Source: Geobacter sp. UBA5730
GTDB lineage: Bacteria > Desulfobacterota > Desulfuromonadia > Geobacterales > Pseudopelobacteraceae
DNA: 64,000 nt
Assembly: GCA_002419465.1 (NCBI GenBank)
Contig: DIGE01000018.1
Span: 115,017-179,016, forward strand
Reading direction: 5' to 3'
Positions 44,560 through 53,184 of this stretch are shown here, one piece after another. Numbering within the stretch: position 1 is the stretch's first letter; each line of letters opens with the position of its first letter. Position numbers and translations under genes: made by a program. The notes under the pieces are model-generated. The model did not search any database. It was not told the origin of the DNA and was given only the letters and a program-made list of their open reading frames with translations.

Positions 44560-44745
44560 TCATGTCGGGTACTGATACTCCACAAAACCTTCTACCAACT
44601 CGACAAACTTCTTCGGCTTGTATTTCTCGAAACCTTCCTGGTCAAATATTGCCGTTTTCCAGTTGGCAGAGAAAGTCCAGACCAATGTAGCAACTTCGTT
44701 TTGTGGCCCCCAAATTTCCCGCAACAGCAAACAAAGAATAGGCCT
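44560..44745 (-). pseudogene. possible gene remnant or non-ATG small gene
   Basis: The 338 bases between vapB and the next minus-strand gene hold an open frame of about 60 codons without ATG; TTG codons at 44730 and 44724 are possible starts. The product would contain VWTFSANWKTAIFDQEGF and end VELVEGFVEYQYPT, a composition that looks protein-like. It may be a small gene with a TTG start, or the broken end of a gene whose front is the 68-residue frame just upstream. Homologues are not recognised. Confidence 0.35.
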
Positions 44746-44758
44746 TTAAACAGATCTG

Positions 44759-44965
44759 TTAAATGATCTGTGCCCGCCTGAACTCATTTAGCTTTACTTC
44801 CAACCCTCTCTCCTTAACACAAACCACAAACGCTGAAATCACGTCCATCCATGCCTGATATTTGGGCGCGATCCGTTCTGGCCAGCGCCTAAAACCAACC
44901 AGGATAGTCGCATCCTGCTGATAATAGACCGTTATTCGTTTTGGCACCTGAACTGCAGAAAACAT
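44759..44965 (-). CDS. hypothetical small protein
   Basis: A 68-residue basic protein (FSAVQVPKRITVYYQQDATI) with GGAG ahead of the ATG. It has no membrane helix and no motif I recognise. The start of its gene covers the sigma-54 promoter of nifV on the opposite strand, so transcription of one could affect the other. It could be the front part of a disrupted gene that continues in the open frame downstream (44560-44745). Confidence 0.5.
   Translation of the reverse strand: MFSAVQVPKRITVYYQQDATILVGFRRWPERIAPKYQAWMDVISAFVVCVKERGLEVKLNEFRRAQII
44943..44956 (+). promoter_or_regulatory. sigma-54 promoter of nifV
   Basis: TTGGCACCTGAACTGCAG gives GG (44943-44944), ten bases, GC (44955-44956), ending 36 bases ahead of the nifV start. 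No terminator-like hairpin is seen in this short leader. Confidence 0.75.
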
Positions 44966-44992
44966 GGCACCGCTCCACGAAAGGAGTCAGCC

Positions 44993-46138
44993 ATGATCGA
45001 CACAACCAACATCATCATCGACGACACCACCCTGCGGGACGGCGAACAGACCGCCGGGGTGGTCTTTTCCCTGCGTGAAAAACTGGCTATCGCCCGTTTA
45101 TTGGATGCAGTGGGTGTGCAGGAGATCGAGTGCGGCATCCCGGCCATGGGCAAGGAGGAGCGCGACAGCATCCGTGCCCTGGTGGAGTTGGGCCTCTCGG
45201 CCCGTCTGCTGACCTGGAACCGGGCACTGATTCCGGAGATCGAAGCCAGTATCAGCTGCGGCGTCAGCGCAGTGGATATCTCGCTGTCGGTCTCTGATCA
45301 GATGATCGCCCGCAAACTGAAAAAGGATCGTGGAGCCGTCAAGGAGCAGCTCAAGGTGGCGCTGGGGTTTGCCAAGGAGCGCAATCTGTACGTCTCGGTG
45401 GGCGGCGAGGATGCCAGCCGGGCCGATACCGGCTTTCTGGTGGAACTGCTACAGGTGATCCGCGAGCTGGGAGGCGATCGCTTCCGCTTTTGCGATACCT
45501 TAGGCATCATGGACCCCTTCAGCATGTACGACAAGGTGGCCTGGCTGCGGGCAGCGGTGCCGGAGGTAGCGATTGAGGTGCACACCCACAACGATCTGGG
45601 TATGGCCACGGCCAACGCCATTGCCGGCATCCGGGCCGGCGCCCGTTTTGTGAACACTACCGTGAACGGCCTGGGCGAGCGGGCCGGCAATGCGGCCCTG
45701 GAGGAGGTGGTGATGGGGCTGAAACATGCCTGTGGTATCGAGACCGACGTTGAAACCCACCGCTTCCGCGAGCTCTCGCTGATGGTGGCCAGGGCCTCCC
45801 GTCGGGAGCTTCCTTCCTGGAAGGCGGTGGTGGGATCACGGGTCTTTGCCCATGAATCCGGCCTGCATGCTGATGGTGTGCTGAAGGACCCGCACAACTA
45901 CGAAGGGTTCGACCCGGCTGAGGTGGGGTTGTCGCGCCAGATCGTGGTGGGCAAGCATTCCGGGGCCAGCGGAATTGTGGAGCGTTACCGTGGGCTGGGG
46001 ATTGTGCTTTCCCGCGATGACGCCACCCTGCTGCTGCCGGCGGTGCGCCATGCGGCGTTGCGTCACAAGCGTGATCTGGCAGATCACGAGCTGATGAACA
46101 TCTATCTACGGGGAGCGGCGCTTTTGAAGGCCGCCTGA
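44993..46138 (+). CDS. nifV: homocitrate synthase NifV
   Basis: A 381-residue member of the DRE-TIM family. IIIDDTTLRDGEQTAGVVFS is the catalytic Arg-Asp region, HTHNDLGMATANAIAG holds the metal-binding His, and VNGLGERAGNAALEE is the conserved GxGERxGN motif. NifV makes homocitrate, the organic ligand of FeMo-cofactor. The length and the nif setting favour NifV over isopropylmalate synthase, as does the missing C-terminal regulatory domain. GAAAGGAG precedes the start. Three small genes follow, probably in one operon. Confidence 0.93.
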   Translation: MIDTTNIIIDDTTLRDGEQTAGVVFSLREKLAIARLLDAVGVQEIECGIPAMGKEERDSIRALVELGLSARLLTWNRALIPEIEASISCGVSAVDISLSVSDQMIARKLKKDRGAVKEQLKVALGFAKERNLYVSVGGEDASRADTGFLVELLQVIRELGGDRFRFCDTLGIMDPFSMYDKVAWLRAAVPEVAIEVHTHNDLGMATANAIAGIRAGARFVNTTVNGLGERAGNAALEEVVMGLKHACGIETDVETHRFRELSLMVARASRRELPSWKAVVGSRVFAHESGLHADGVLKDPHNYEGFDPAEVGLSRQIVVGKHSGASGIVERYRGLGIVLSRDDATLLLPAVRHAALRHKRDLADHELMNIYLRGAALLKAA

Positions 46139-46148
46139 GGAGGAAACC

Positions 46149-46379
46149 ATGTGTGCACCGGGGACAGTATTTGTACCGATTGCGGAAGCTGCAAACCTGC
46201 TTGCCACCACCGAGACACGGGTGTTGATGATGCTGAAAAAAAACGAACTGGCCGGCAAGCAGGAGGATGATGGCTGGCATGTTGATCGCTCATCGCTGCA
46301 ATGCTGCGATAAACCACAGGCCAGTGACATTGTCAAACCAGGTTGTGGCGGTGGTTGTGGCGGCTGCGGCGGGCATTAA
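46149..46379 (+). CDS. small HTH protein with Cys-Gly metal-binding-like tail
   Basis: A 76-residue protein. FVPIAEAANLLATTETRVLMM followed by KNELAGKQEDDGWHVDRSSL has the spacing of an excisionase/MerR-like helix-turn-helix, in which the final Trp-x-Val and Ser-Leu fit the wing. The C-terminus ends CGGGCGGCGGH, with a further CC pair at residues 52-53; such a tail could bind Fe, Zn or Mo. It lies ten bases after nifV. I do not recognise the protein; a metal-responsive regulator is one guess, a cofactor carrier another. Confidence 0.75.
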   Translation: MCAPGTVFVPIAEAANLLATTETRVLMMLKKNELAGKQEDDGWHVDRSSLQCCDKPQASDIVKPGCGGGCGGCGGH

Positions 46380-46393
46380 GCCAGGAGGACGGT

Positions 46394-46684
46394 ATGGTTA
46401 TCGTCAAGGCATCAGATCTGAAATACAAATATCCGCGCGACATCAAACATCGCGACCTGCCGAAGTTCTCCGGGCTGCCCGATCCGGCGCCGTTTAACCG
46501 GCATGATCTCTATGAAATCCTGCCGGTGATCAGTGCGGCAATGGACGAGCTCGGCACCGTCGATGGCCAGCACCTGCACCTGCTGGAGGATTTGCTGAAC
46601 GAGATGCCGGGGTTCCTCAGCACCCGTGGCGAGGTATTCGACTATCTGGTCGGTTCGGCGCGGGAATGCCTGCGGCCTGACTAG
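46394..46684 (+). CDS. conserved-looking small protein of the nifV operon
   Basis: A 96-residue soluble protein (MVIVKASDLKYKYPRDIKHR) starting 14 bases after the preceding gene, with AGGAGG ahead. Central and C-terminal parts look helical (LHLLEDLLNEMPGFLSTRGE). No known motif. Position within the nifV transcript suggests a part in nitrogen fixation or its control, but this is only context. Confidence 0.7.
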   Translation: MVIVKASDLKYKYPRDIKHRDLPKFSGLPDPAPFNRHDLYEILPVISAAMDELGTVDGQHLHLLEDLLNEMPGFLSTRGEVFDYLVGSARECLRPD

Positions 46685-46700
46685 CAGGGGGCGGGTGAGT

Positions 46701-47372
46701 ATGCTGCATATCATCCAGAATGACCCGGAGGTGCCGCCCGGTGGTCTGCTTGATCATCTGAGCATTCCCTGGCAGCTCCATCATCCGTACACAACCGGCC
46801 AACTGCCGGAGGTTGATGCCATCAGCGCGTTGATCGTGCTGGGGGGGGCGATGGGAGCCAATGATGACCACAAACATCCCTTTCTGGTTGACCTGAAACA
46901 ACTGATCAGGACTGTTGTTGCGGCCCGGATACCGTACCTTGGAATCTGCTTGGGTGGTCAGCTGCTGGCAGCCGCATTGGGGGCGCAGGTTATATCGAAT
47001 CGTTGGGAAGAGTTGGGGACGCTGCCGGTGCAGCTGAGTACCCAGGGAAGGGCTGATCATCTGCTACTGGGGTTGCCGGACAGCTTTTCCACGTTCCAGT
47101 GGCACCACGACAGCTTTGATCTGCCCGATGGGGCAGTGCTGCTTGCCTCATCGGCAGCCTGCTCCCATCAGGCGTTCCGGCATGGTAATTCGGCCTGGGG
47201 ATTACAGTTTCATCCTGAAGTGACGGAACAGATCATCCGCGACTGGTGCGCATGGGACCCGGCAACGGCCTGCAAAACAGAAGCGCTGGTGGCAGCTTTT
47301 AAAGGACAGGCTGATGACTACCGCTCTACTGCAAAACAAATGCTGGATAATTTTATTGCCCTGCTGCCTTGA
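46701..47372 (+). CDS. class I glutamine amidotransferase-like protein
   Basis: A 223-residue GATase fold protein. The nucleophile is in YLGICLGGQLLA (Cys around residue 83) and the His-Glu pair in LQFHPEVTEQ (around 170). Such stand-alone GATases act in purine, folate or gamma-glutamyl metabolism; the synthase partner is not evident. The start at 46701 (ATG) is supported by a weak GGGGGCGGG; GTG at 46695 is an alternative. It ends the nifV operon before the convergent ccdB. Confidence 0.82.
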   Translation: MLHIIQNDPEVPPGGLLDHLSIPWQLHHPYTTGQLPEVDAISALIVLGGAMGANDDHKHPFLVDLKQLIRTVVAARIPYLGICLGGQLLAAALGAQVISNRWEELGTLPVQLSTQGRADHLLLGLPDSFSTFQWHHDSFDLPDGAVLLASSAACSHQAFRHGNSAWGLQFHPEVTEQIIRDWCAWDPATACKTEALVAAFKGQADDYRSTAKQMLDNFIALLP

Positions 47373-47392
47373 TTGCTTAAGCGCATCCGCGC

Positions 47393-47698
47393 TCAATCCA
47401 CAAAGATAAAATCAACAGCATTAGTCAATGCCGATTTCAGACCATCAAGCTGTGCCAGAGAACTGCTCAGATGACGTTCCGAAACGGTCAGCAGATCCAA
47501 TAGGCTGGCTGAATAGTGCTCACCGGCGTATGAAAATTTGAGCGTAGTGATAGAAATATCCGGCAGACTGCTGCTGGGACGCACCAGGGCGACAATTCGC
47601 GTGCCGACCAGCAACTGATCATTCTGGATATCAAGCAGATATGGATAGCTCCCTGCTAATTCTTGAAGATGGTTTTTGTAGAGATTAAGCCTTGCCAC
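47393..47698 (-). CDS. ccdB: CcdB-like toxin
   Basis: A 101-residue protein, the exact size of CcdB. LNLYKNHLQELAGSYPYLLDIQND and GTRIVALVRPS are the family motifs. CcdB poisons DNA gyrase. Start is GTG at 47698, two bases after the ccdA stop, with GAGGA ahead; an ATG at 47728 would overlap ccdA and gives a poorer N-terminus. The C-terminus reads AVDFIFVD and lacks the Trp-Gly-Ile end that is needed for gyrase poisoning in the F-plasmid toxin, so its target or activity may differ. Confidence 0.8.
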   Translation of the reverse strand: MARLNLYKNHLQELAGSYPYLLDIQNDQLLVGTRIVALVRPSSSLPDISITTLKFSYAGEHYSASLLDLLTVSERHLSSSLAQLDGLKSALTNAVDFIFVD

Positions 47699-47699
47699 G

Positions 47700-47954
47700 T
47701 CAGTTCCTCGCCACACTTTGTACACCATACAGCCGTTCGGCTGCGGTGCCGCCCTCGGCTTCAAGCAGGCTGCAGCGCTGCTTAAGAGCCTCCTGGTTTT
47801 CAAGCAGCCAGGCCTCGCGAGCCCGGGCCCGGCGCATCTCCGCAATCATCGCATCAACCGCCTTGCTCAAATTAAGACCGATCTGTTTGACAAATTCGGC
47901 ATTCTCGCTGGCAAGCGAGATGTTGACGTTTCTCTTGGCTGATGACAATGCCAT
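47700..47954 (-). CDS. ccdA: CcdA-like antitoxin
   Basis: An 84-residue protein with the CcdA form: a ribbon-helix-helix start (RNVNISLASENAEFVKQIGL) with NLSKAVDAMIAEM, and a C-terminal toxin-binding part with WLLENQEALKQR. It should neutralise the neighbouring CcdB and repress the pair. GGAGG precedes the ATG. The operon sits between the nifV operon and nifH copy 1, in opposite direction to both. Confidence 0.82.
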   Translation of the reverse strand: MALSSAKRNVNISLASENAEFVKQIGLNLSKAVDAMIAEMRRARAREAWLLENQEALKQRCSLLEAEGGTAAERLYGVQSVARN

Positions 47955-48321
47955 GTGATTCCTCCGCTAATAATACGTAGTTTATATAGCTTAAGTTACA
48001 TTAATCCGCGAATGACAACAAGCGCAATGTTATGCATTGTTTTATGCGCACTGCAAACGAGATATTCCCAAGCTTTATTGCTGGCTTCACTTCTTTATAA
48101 TCCTTAAAAATCAGTTGTGTGAGTAAACACCGTTTTCAGTATAATCAGTCACGTCATCATTCCCGTAACTATCGTCAATTTTGGAAATACGGAAAGCGTC
48201 CCTGGTTCTGCACGTTTAATGAGCACTCAGGAGAGAAGATAATCATATCCTCCTTAGCTTTGCAGCCGCTAAACGCACCTTGATGCCCTGAATATGGTAG
48301 GTTGCGAGTATTCCCCTGATT

Positions 48322-48335
48322 GGCACGGTTAGTGT
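48322..48335 (+). promoter_or_regulatory. possible sigma-54 promoter of nifH copy 1 (imperfect)
   Basis: TTGGCACGG, ten bases after GG, ends in GT rather than GC. The -24 part is perfect, the -12 part is not. The position relative to the leader terminator resembles that at nifB and nifH copy 2. Confidence 0.4.
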
Positions 48336-48406
48336 AACTCCCGTAGTACGATGACATGAACAGGCCGTCATCACTACAACCTTCAAACCCTGAAAACCAG
48401 GCATGC

Positions 48407-48446
48407 ACGCCCCGCTCTCAGCCATGAGATGCGGGGCGTTTCTTTT
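48407..48446 (+). terminator. leader terminator upstream of nifH copy 1
   Basis: ACGCCCCGC and GCGGGGCGT form a nine-base stem, extended by TCTC/GAGA, followed by TTCTTTTG. It lies about 115 bases ahead of the start codon and after the candidate promoter, so it looks like an attenuator. Confidence 0.8.
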
Positions 48447-48450
48447 GTAA

Positions 48451-49425
<975 letters not shown>

Positions 49426-49445
49426 TATGTGATCAGACACCTTTC

Positions 49446-49475
49446 AAGACCGCATCCCTGGCGGGGTGCGGTCTT
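49446..49475. terminator. terminator after nifH copy 1 and cowN
   Basis: AAGACCGCATCCC and GGGGTGCGGTCTT pair over 13 bases (one G-U) around TGGC. The T-run is short on both sides. It separates convergent nifH and cowN. Confidence 0.65.
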
Positions 49476-49480
49476 GCTGC

Positions 49481-49786
49481 TCAACAGCTTTCCGCCTCGA
49501 TCTGATCCAGCAGCGTCAAGGCCGCCTGATCATCGTACAGCTCAAACAACTCTCTGATGTTATTGATATAGGCATGGATCAGATACAGTTCATCCTGGCT
49601 GAAACCGCTGGATTCAGCAGGTTGCGTAATCCGCTCCAGCTTGCCCTTGAACAGCTCCCAGAAGCGGTTGGTTTTGGCTGGATCGTCAATATGGTGTCGT
49701 AGCAGCACCACCAGCTTCTGTGCGTTGGAGTCGCCGTCAATCCCTACAAATGAAACATAGCGGTCTGGTTTACTGGTAGGTTGCAT
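49481..49786 (-). CDS. cowN: CowN, CO-protection protein of nitrogenase
   Basis: A 101-residue protein closely resembling Rhodospirillum Cow[16 protein letters not shown], then [15 protein letters not shown] and [18 protein letters not shown]. CowN sustains N2 fixation by Mo-nitrogenase in the presence of carbon monoxide. It is the last gene of a three-gene unit with an FKBP isomerase and a zinc-ribbon protein, under a sigma-54 promoter. Confidence 0.93.
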   Translation of the reverse strand: MQPTSKPDRYVSFVGIDGDSNAQKLVVLLRHHIDDPAKTNRFWELFKGKLERITQPAESSGFSQDELYLIHAYINNIRELFELYDDQAALTLLDQIEAESC

Positions 49787-49797
49787 TGTTTTTTTCC

Positions 49798-50226
49798 TTA
49801 TTCAACAGTATCAAGTCTCAACGCAAAGGTCAGATCCTGTCCCGCCAGGGGGTGATTGGCATCCAGGGTCACCTCCCGATCATCCACTTCGAGAATAACC
49901 ATGACCCGCTCAACCCCTCCGCTGAACTGTAGTTGCAATTTCTCGCCGATGCGTAGCTCCCGCTCTGCGGGAAACAGCTCCCGCTTTACCTTGATAATGT
50001 TCTCATCCAGACGTGGACCATAGGCGTCAGCCGCCGCGAGCAGGATATTCTTTGCCTCGCCAACGGCCATGCCGATGATGGCTTGTTCCAGCGCGGCAAA
50101 GACCTGATCGTGACCAATGGTAAAGGTTAAGGGGCCACCTTCCTCTGTACTGTCGAAGATCCGGCCGTTATCCAGGGTGCCGATATAGCTGACCGTAACC
50201 ATGCGGCCATGTTCTGCACGTTTCAT
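49798..50226 (-). CDS. FKBP-type (SlyD-like) peptidyl-prolyl isomerase
   Basis: A 142-residue FKBP/SlyD type protein: [21 protein letters not shown], then [27 protein letters not shown] and, in the inserted flap, [18 protein letters not shown]. It helps fold proline-containing chains; SlyD relatives also bind metals, but no His/Cys-rich tail is present here. Start at 50226 follows AAGGAG and overlaps the upstream gene (ATGA). Its place next to cowN suggests it serves nitrogenase maturation. Confidence 0.87.
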   Translation of the reverse strand: MKRAEHGRMVTVSYIGTLDNGRIFDSTEEGGPLTFTIGHDQVFAALEQAIIGMAVGEAKNILLAAADAYGPRLDENIIKVKRELFPAERELRIGEKLQLQFSGGVERVMVILEVDDREVTLDANHPLAGQDLTFALRLDTVE

Positions 50227-50546
50227 CGCAAGCTCTCCTTGTCTGGGTCTGGGCAGCCGCAGGCGCCGCACGTGCAGACCCGCAGGCCGCATATACTACA
50301 GGCCGGGTTTTTCGGATCGCGCCCGTCAACCGTCTTGCCGCAGGTCGGGCACCTGTAACGGTAAAAGGCAAAACCGCAGTTACGGCAGTACAGCATGCCG
50401 TCGACATCCGGTTTGGCGATCACCTCAATAGATTCACAGATCAGGCAGACCGAGGCCATCTCAGGGCAGTTTCTGATACCGTCCCGCTGGGAACGATATT
50501 TTTTGAACAGCCGCTTTCCTTCTTCGCGGTCAATCGGTAGTGGCAT
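50223..50546 (-). CDS. zinc-ribbon protein of the cowN operon
   Basis: A 107-residue protein rich in Cys pairs: CLIC, CRNC, CPTC, CSIC and a C-terminal CTCGACGCPDPD. The N-terminus (LPIDREEGKRLFKKY) is basic. These could form two or three zinc ribbons. I do not recognise the family. It is the first gene of the sigma-54 unit that also makes the FKBP isomerase and CowN. Start at 50546 follows GGGGAGG; an earlier start would place the promoter inside the gene. Confidence 0.75.
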   Translation of the reverse strand: MPLPIDREEGKRLFKKYRSQRDGIRNCPEMASVCLICESIEVIAKPDVDGMLYCRNCGFAFYRYRCPTCGKTVDGRDPKNPACSICGLRVCTCGACGCPDPDKESLR

Positions 50547-50579
50547 GGCGCGTCCTCCCCTTATCACAGAGGGCGCTTG

Positions 50580-50593
50580 CAACTTTATTGCCG
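50580..50593 (-). promoter_or_regulatory. sigma-54 promoter of the zinc-ribbon/FKBP/cowN operon
   Basis: On the minus strand CGGCAATAAAGTTGCA gives GG (50593-50592), ten bases, GC (50581-50580), close to the TGGCAC-N5-TTGCA consensus. It ends 33 bases ahead of the start codon. Confidence 0.7.
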
Positions 50594-50680
50594 TTATCCT
50601 GACATGGTTTGACATGCCTGATGATTACTACAGTCTGCAGCTAGCTACCAGGCGGCCGAACCAGGGAAAGGGTAAACACC

Positions 50681-50929
50681 ATGCATACAAATGAGGCAAC
50701 GATGCCGCAAGCAACATCAGCAACAGCCCTCAACTATCTGGGAGCACAGCAGTACCAGCTGAGTATGGAGGGACGTTTCGATCCGGGCTGGATCTGCGGA
50801 CTCAGCCATGGGCTGGCAGAGCGCCATCGCACGAGGCTGTTGTGCCCGGTGGGAGCGGATACGGGAATACACCTTGAGGTGAAGAGAAGCGCCAGGACTG
50901 AGGCAGGGGCAGCCTGCCTCAGCAACTGA
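50681..50929 (+). CDS. hypothetical small protein
   Basis: An 82-residue reading frame (MHTNEATMPQATSATALNYL) with AAAGGG ahead of the ATG; nothing else occupies this strand between the zinc-ribbon gene and phnA. No motif is recognised. It could be real and part of the nif-linked set, or chance; codon usage is unremarkable. Confidence 0.4.
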   Translation: MHTNEATMPQATSATALNYLGAQQYQLSMEGRFDPGWICGLSHGLAERHRTRLLCPVGADTGIHLEVKRSARTEAGAACLSN

Positions 50930-50935
50930 GAACGG

Positions 50936-51274
50936 TCAGGCCTTTTTCACAAACTCCGACTTAAGCTGCATGGCACCGAACCCATCGATCTTGCAGTCGA
51001 TGTCATGATCGCCATCCACAATCCGTATATTTCTCACCTTGGTGCCCACCTTGACTGACGATGATGCCCCCTTGACCTTCAGATCCTTGATCACCGTTAC
51101 GCTATCGCCATCCTTCAGCTCGTTGCCAAAGGCATCCCGCACAACGCGACCGCCCTCTGTTTCAGCAACCGCAACCATCGGCCATTCATGGGCGCATTCC
51201 GGGCAGACAAAATGGTCGCCGTCTTCGTAAGTGTAGGCAGAACTGCAAGCCGGGCATTTGGGTAATTCACTCAT
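50936..51274 (-). CDS. PhnA/YjdM-family zinc-ribbon protein
   Basis: A 112-residue protein: [27 protein letters not shown] is an N-terminal zinc ribbon, and the C-terminal half ([21 protein letters not shown]) is the PhnA beta-barrel. Despite the old name it is not part of phosphonate breakdown in most genomes and its role is unclear. It is convergent with the small gene at 50681. Confidence 0.9.
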   Translation of the reverse strand: MSELPKCPACSSAYTYEDGDHFVCPECAHEWPMVAVAETEGGRVVRDAFGNELKDGDSVTVIKDLKVKGASSSVKVGTKVRNIRIVDGDHDIDCKIDGFGAMQLKSEFVKKA

Positions 51275-51555
51275 CTGATGTTTTCCTTTGTCGGTTGTCG
51301 TGGGTGAGGCCTACGAAAGCACGCTCTACCAATCTGCACTGTAAGCGAGCTGGCGACCTCATGTCCAGCTTAACAATCGCAGGACGCACAGCCCGCGCGA
51401 ACAAACGGCCCTGAAACCTGCCGAGATCCACTTATTCTGGCCACAAAGGCGGCAATGCTGATTTTATTTGAGCACCACCCACCTGCCAGCCCGCTGACAC
51501 ACTCAAACAAAAAACATGATATCAGCAAGTTACAGCTTGACACGCGGTTGGCATG

Positions 51556-51579
51556 CGTTATGTATAAGCGTACATAACG
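51556..51579. promoter_or_regulatory. ModE box ahead of modE
   Basis: CGTTATGTA-N6-TACATAACG is a perfect nine-base inverted repeat with a six-base gap, the layout of the Escherichia coli ModE site. It lies 14 bases ahead of modE and points to molybdate-dependent autoregulation of modE-modABC. The remaining sequence from 51275 to 51555 shows no gene or clear signal. Confidence 0.85.
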
Positions 51580-51593
51580 AAGAGGAGGATGGC

Positions 51594-52403
51594 ATGAAGC
51601 AGGCCACGCAACATGTCGCGCTGGACGGCAACCTCTGGTTTACCAAGGCTGAGAGCAAGTTTCTTGGTGGCGACCGGATTGCCCTGCTGGAAAAGATTGG
51701 AGAACTTGGTTCCATCACCCAGGCAGCCAAGGCGATCGGAGTCAGCTACAAGACCGCCTGGGAGATGATGAACCAGATCAATAACCTGAGCGCCGCACCG
51801 CTGGTAGATCGGGCCACTGGCGGCAAAGGCGGCGGCGGGGCGAGCCTTACGCCAGCTGGCCATGGGCTGCTGGAGCAGTTTCGTGTGGTTCAGGAGGAAC
51901 ACCGCAAGTTTTTGAAAAACCTGGACCTGCGTCTGGGAGATACCGGCAGTCTGTACCAATTTTTAAGGAGGATCAGCATGAAAGTCAGCGCACGCAATCT
52001 GTTTAACGGTACCGTGGCATCCATTACCAAAGGGGCGGTTAATGCCGAAGTAAGCCTGACACTGAAAGCCGGCGCCACTATTACCGCAGTGGTAACCAAC
52101 GGCGCCATTGACAACCTGGGCCTGAAAGAAGGGATGGATGCCTATGCCATTATCAAAGCCAGTTCAGTGGTCATCGCTACCGAGCTGGCAGGGGCAAAGC
52201 TGAGTACCCGCAACCTCTTGACCGGCACCATAGTCAAGATGGTTGAAGGGCCGGTCAATTGCGAGATTGTCCTTGAGCTGCCCGGTGGCACTACCATCAG
52301 CGCGGTGATTACCGATGGCAGTGCCAAACGGCTGGGGTTGAATGTTGGTGGCAGCGCAACCGCACTGTTTAAAGCTTCCAGCGTCATTCTCGGCGTTAGT
52401 TAA
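51594..52403 (+). CDS. modE: molybdate-responsive regulator ModE
   Basis: A 269-residue ModE. The N-terminal winged helix has GSITQAAKAIGVSYKTAWEMM; two Mop domains follow (SARNLFNGTVASITKG and STRNLLTGTIVKMVEG), each binding molybdate. With molybdate bound, ModE represses molybdate uptake genes. Start at 51594 follows GAGGAGG. A ModE box lies just ahead, and modABC follow at close spacing. The supply of molybdenum matters here because the window encodes Mo-nitrogenase. Confidence 0.93.
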   Translation: MKQATQHVALDGNLWFTKAESKFLGGDRIALLEKIGELGSITQAAKAIGVSYKTAWEMMNQINNLSAAPLVDRATGGKGGGGASLTPAGHGLLEQFRVVQEEHRKFLKNLDLRLGDTGSLYQFLRRISMKVSARNLFNGTVASITKGAVNAEVSLTLKAGATITAVVTNGAIDNLGLKEGMDAYAIIKASSVVIATELAGAKLSTRNLLTGTIVKMVEGPVNCEIVLELPGGTTISAVITDGSAKRLGLNVGGSATALFKASSVILGVS

Positions 52404-52434
52404 TCCATCATAAGCAGCGAAGGAGGTAACAGGT

Positions 52435-53184
52435 ATGCCTGTCATCAGCAGAATAGTACTCATTGGTTTATTCATACTTTCAAGCGCAAGGTCTTCAATG
52501 GCAACAGAGATCAGCCTGTCGGTGGCAGCCAGCCTGCGGGAGTCCGTAACCGAGCTGTCTGACCTGTTCCAGAAGCGAACTCCCGGCGTCACCTTCAAGA
52601 AGAACTTTGGCGCATCCGGCGCCCTGGCCAGGCAGATTGAGGCCGGCGCACCGGCAGACCTGTTTTTTGCCGCCAATAACGAGTGGGTCGATTACCTGAT
52701 CAAAAAGAAGCTGGCCGATGAAAAATCTGCCGGCGTATTTGCCTACAATCAACTGGTGGTGGCAGGCAAACCGGGCTTGAAAATCAGCAGCATGCAGGAT
52801 CTGCTCAAGCTCAACCGAATCGCCATCGGCAGCCCCAAAAGCGTACCGGCTGGCGAGTATGCCATGACAGCCTTCCAGAAATCCGGCATTGACAAACAGC
52901 TGGAAAAAAAGCTGATAATGGCCAGGGATGTGCGCGAATGTCTGCTGTATGCCGACCGGGGCGAGGTGGATGCGGCCTTTGTCTACAAAACCGATGCGCT
53001 GTTGTTCTCAAAACAGACCAGGATTTTGTACATCGTGCCGGAACAACTGCACGAACGGGTCACCTATCCGATGGTGTTAACCGTGGCAGGCAGTAAAAAA
53101 GCCGAGGCGGTCGCTTTCATCAGGTTTTTAGCCTCGCCCGAGGCAAAGGCTGTGCTGACCAGGCATGGATTTGAGGTGCGTTGA
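52435..53184 (+). CDS. modA: molybdate-binding periplasmic protein ModA
   Basis: A 249-residue solute-binding protein with a signal peptide (RIVLIGLFILSSARSSMA). SVAASLRESVTELSDLF, GASGALARQIEAGAPADLFF and the VPAGEYAMTAF segment supply the oxyanion site typical of ModA. It captures molybdate (or tungstate) for ModBC. It overlaps modB by four bases. Confidence 0.94.
   Translation: MPVISRIVLIGLFILSSARSSMATEISLSVAASLRESVTELSDLFQKRTPGVTFKKNFGASGALARQIEAGAPADLFFAANNEWVDYLIKKKLADEKSAGVFAYNQLVVAGKPGLKISSMQDLLKLNRIAIGSPKSVPAGEYAMTAFQKSGIDKQLEKKLIMARDVRECLLYADRGEVDAAFVYKTDALLFSKQTRILYIVPEQLHERVTYPMVLTVAGSKKAEAVAFIRFLASPEAKAVLTRHGFEVR

Noticed and set aside
44212..44766. A 184-codon open frame on the plus strand
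   Set aside because: Most of it is opposite vapB, and it runs through the vapB operator; no ribosome site or motif.
44993..46138. nifV as isopropylmalate synthase
   Set aside because: The C-terminal regulatory domain is absent and the gene has a sigma-54 promoter in a nif setting.
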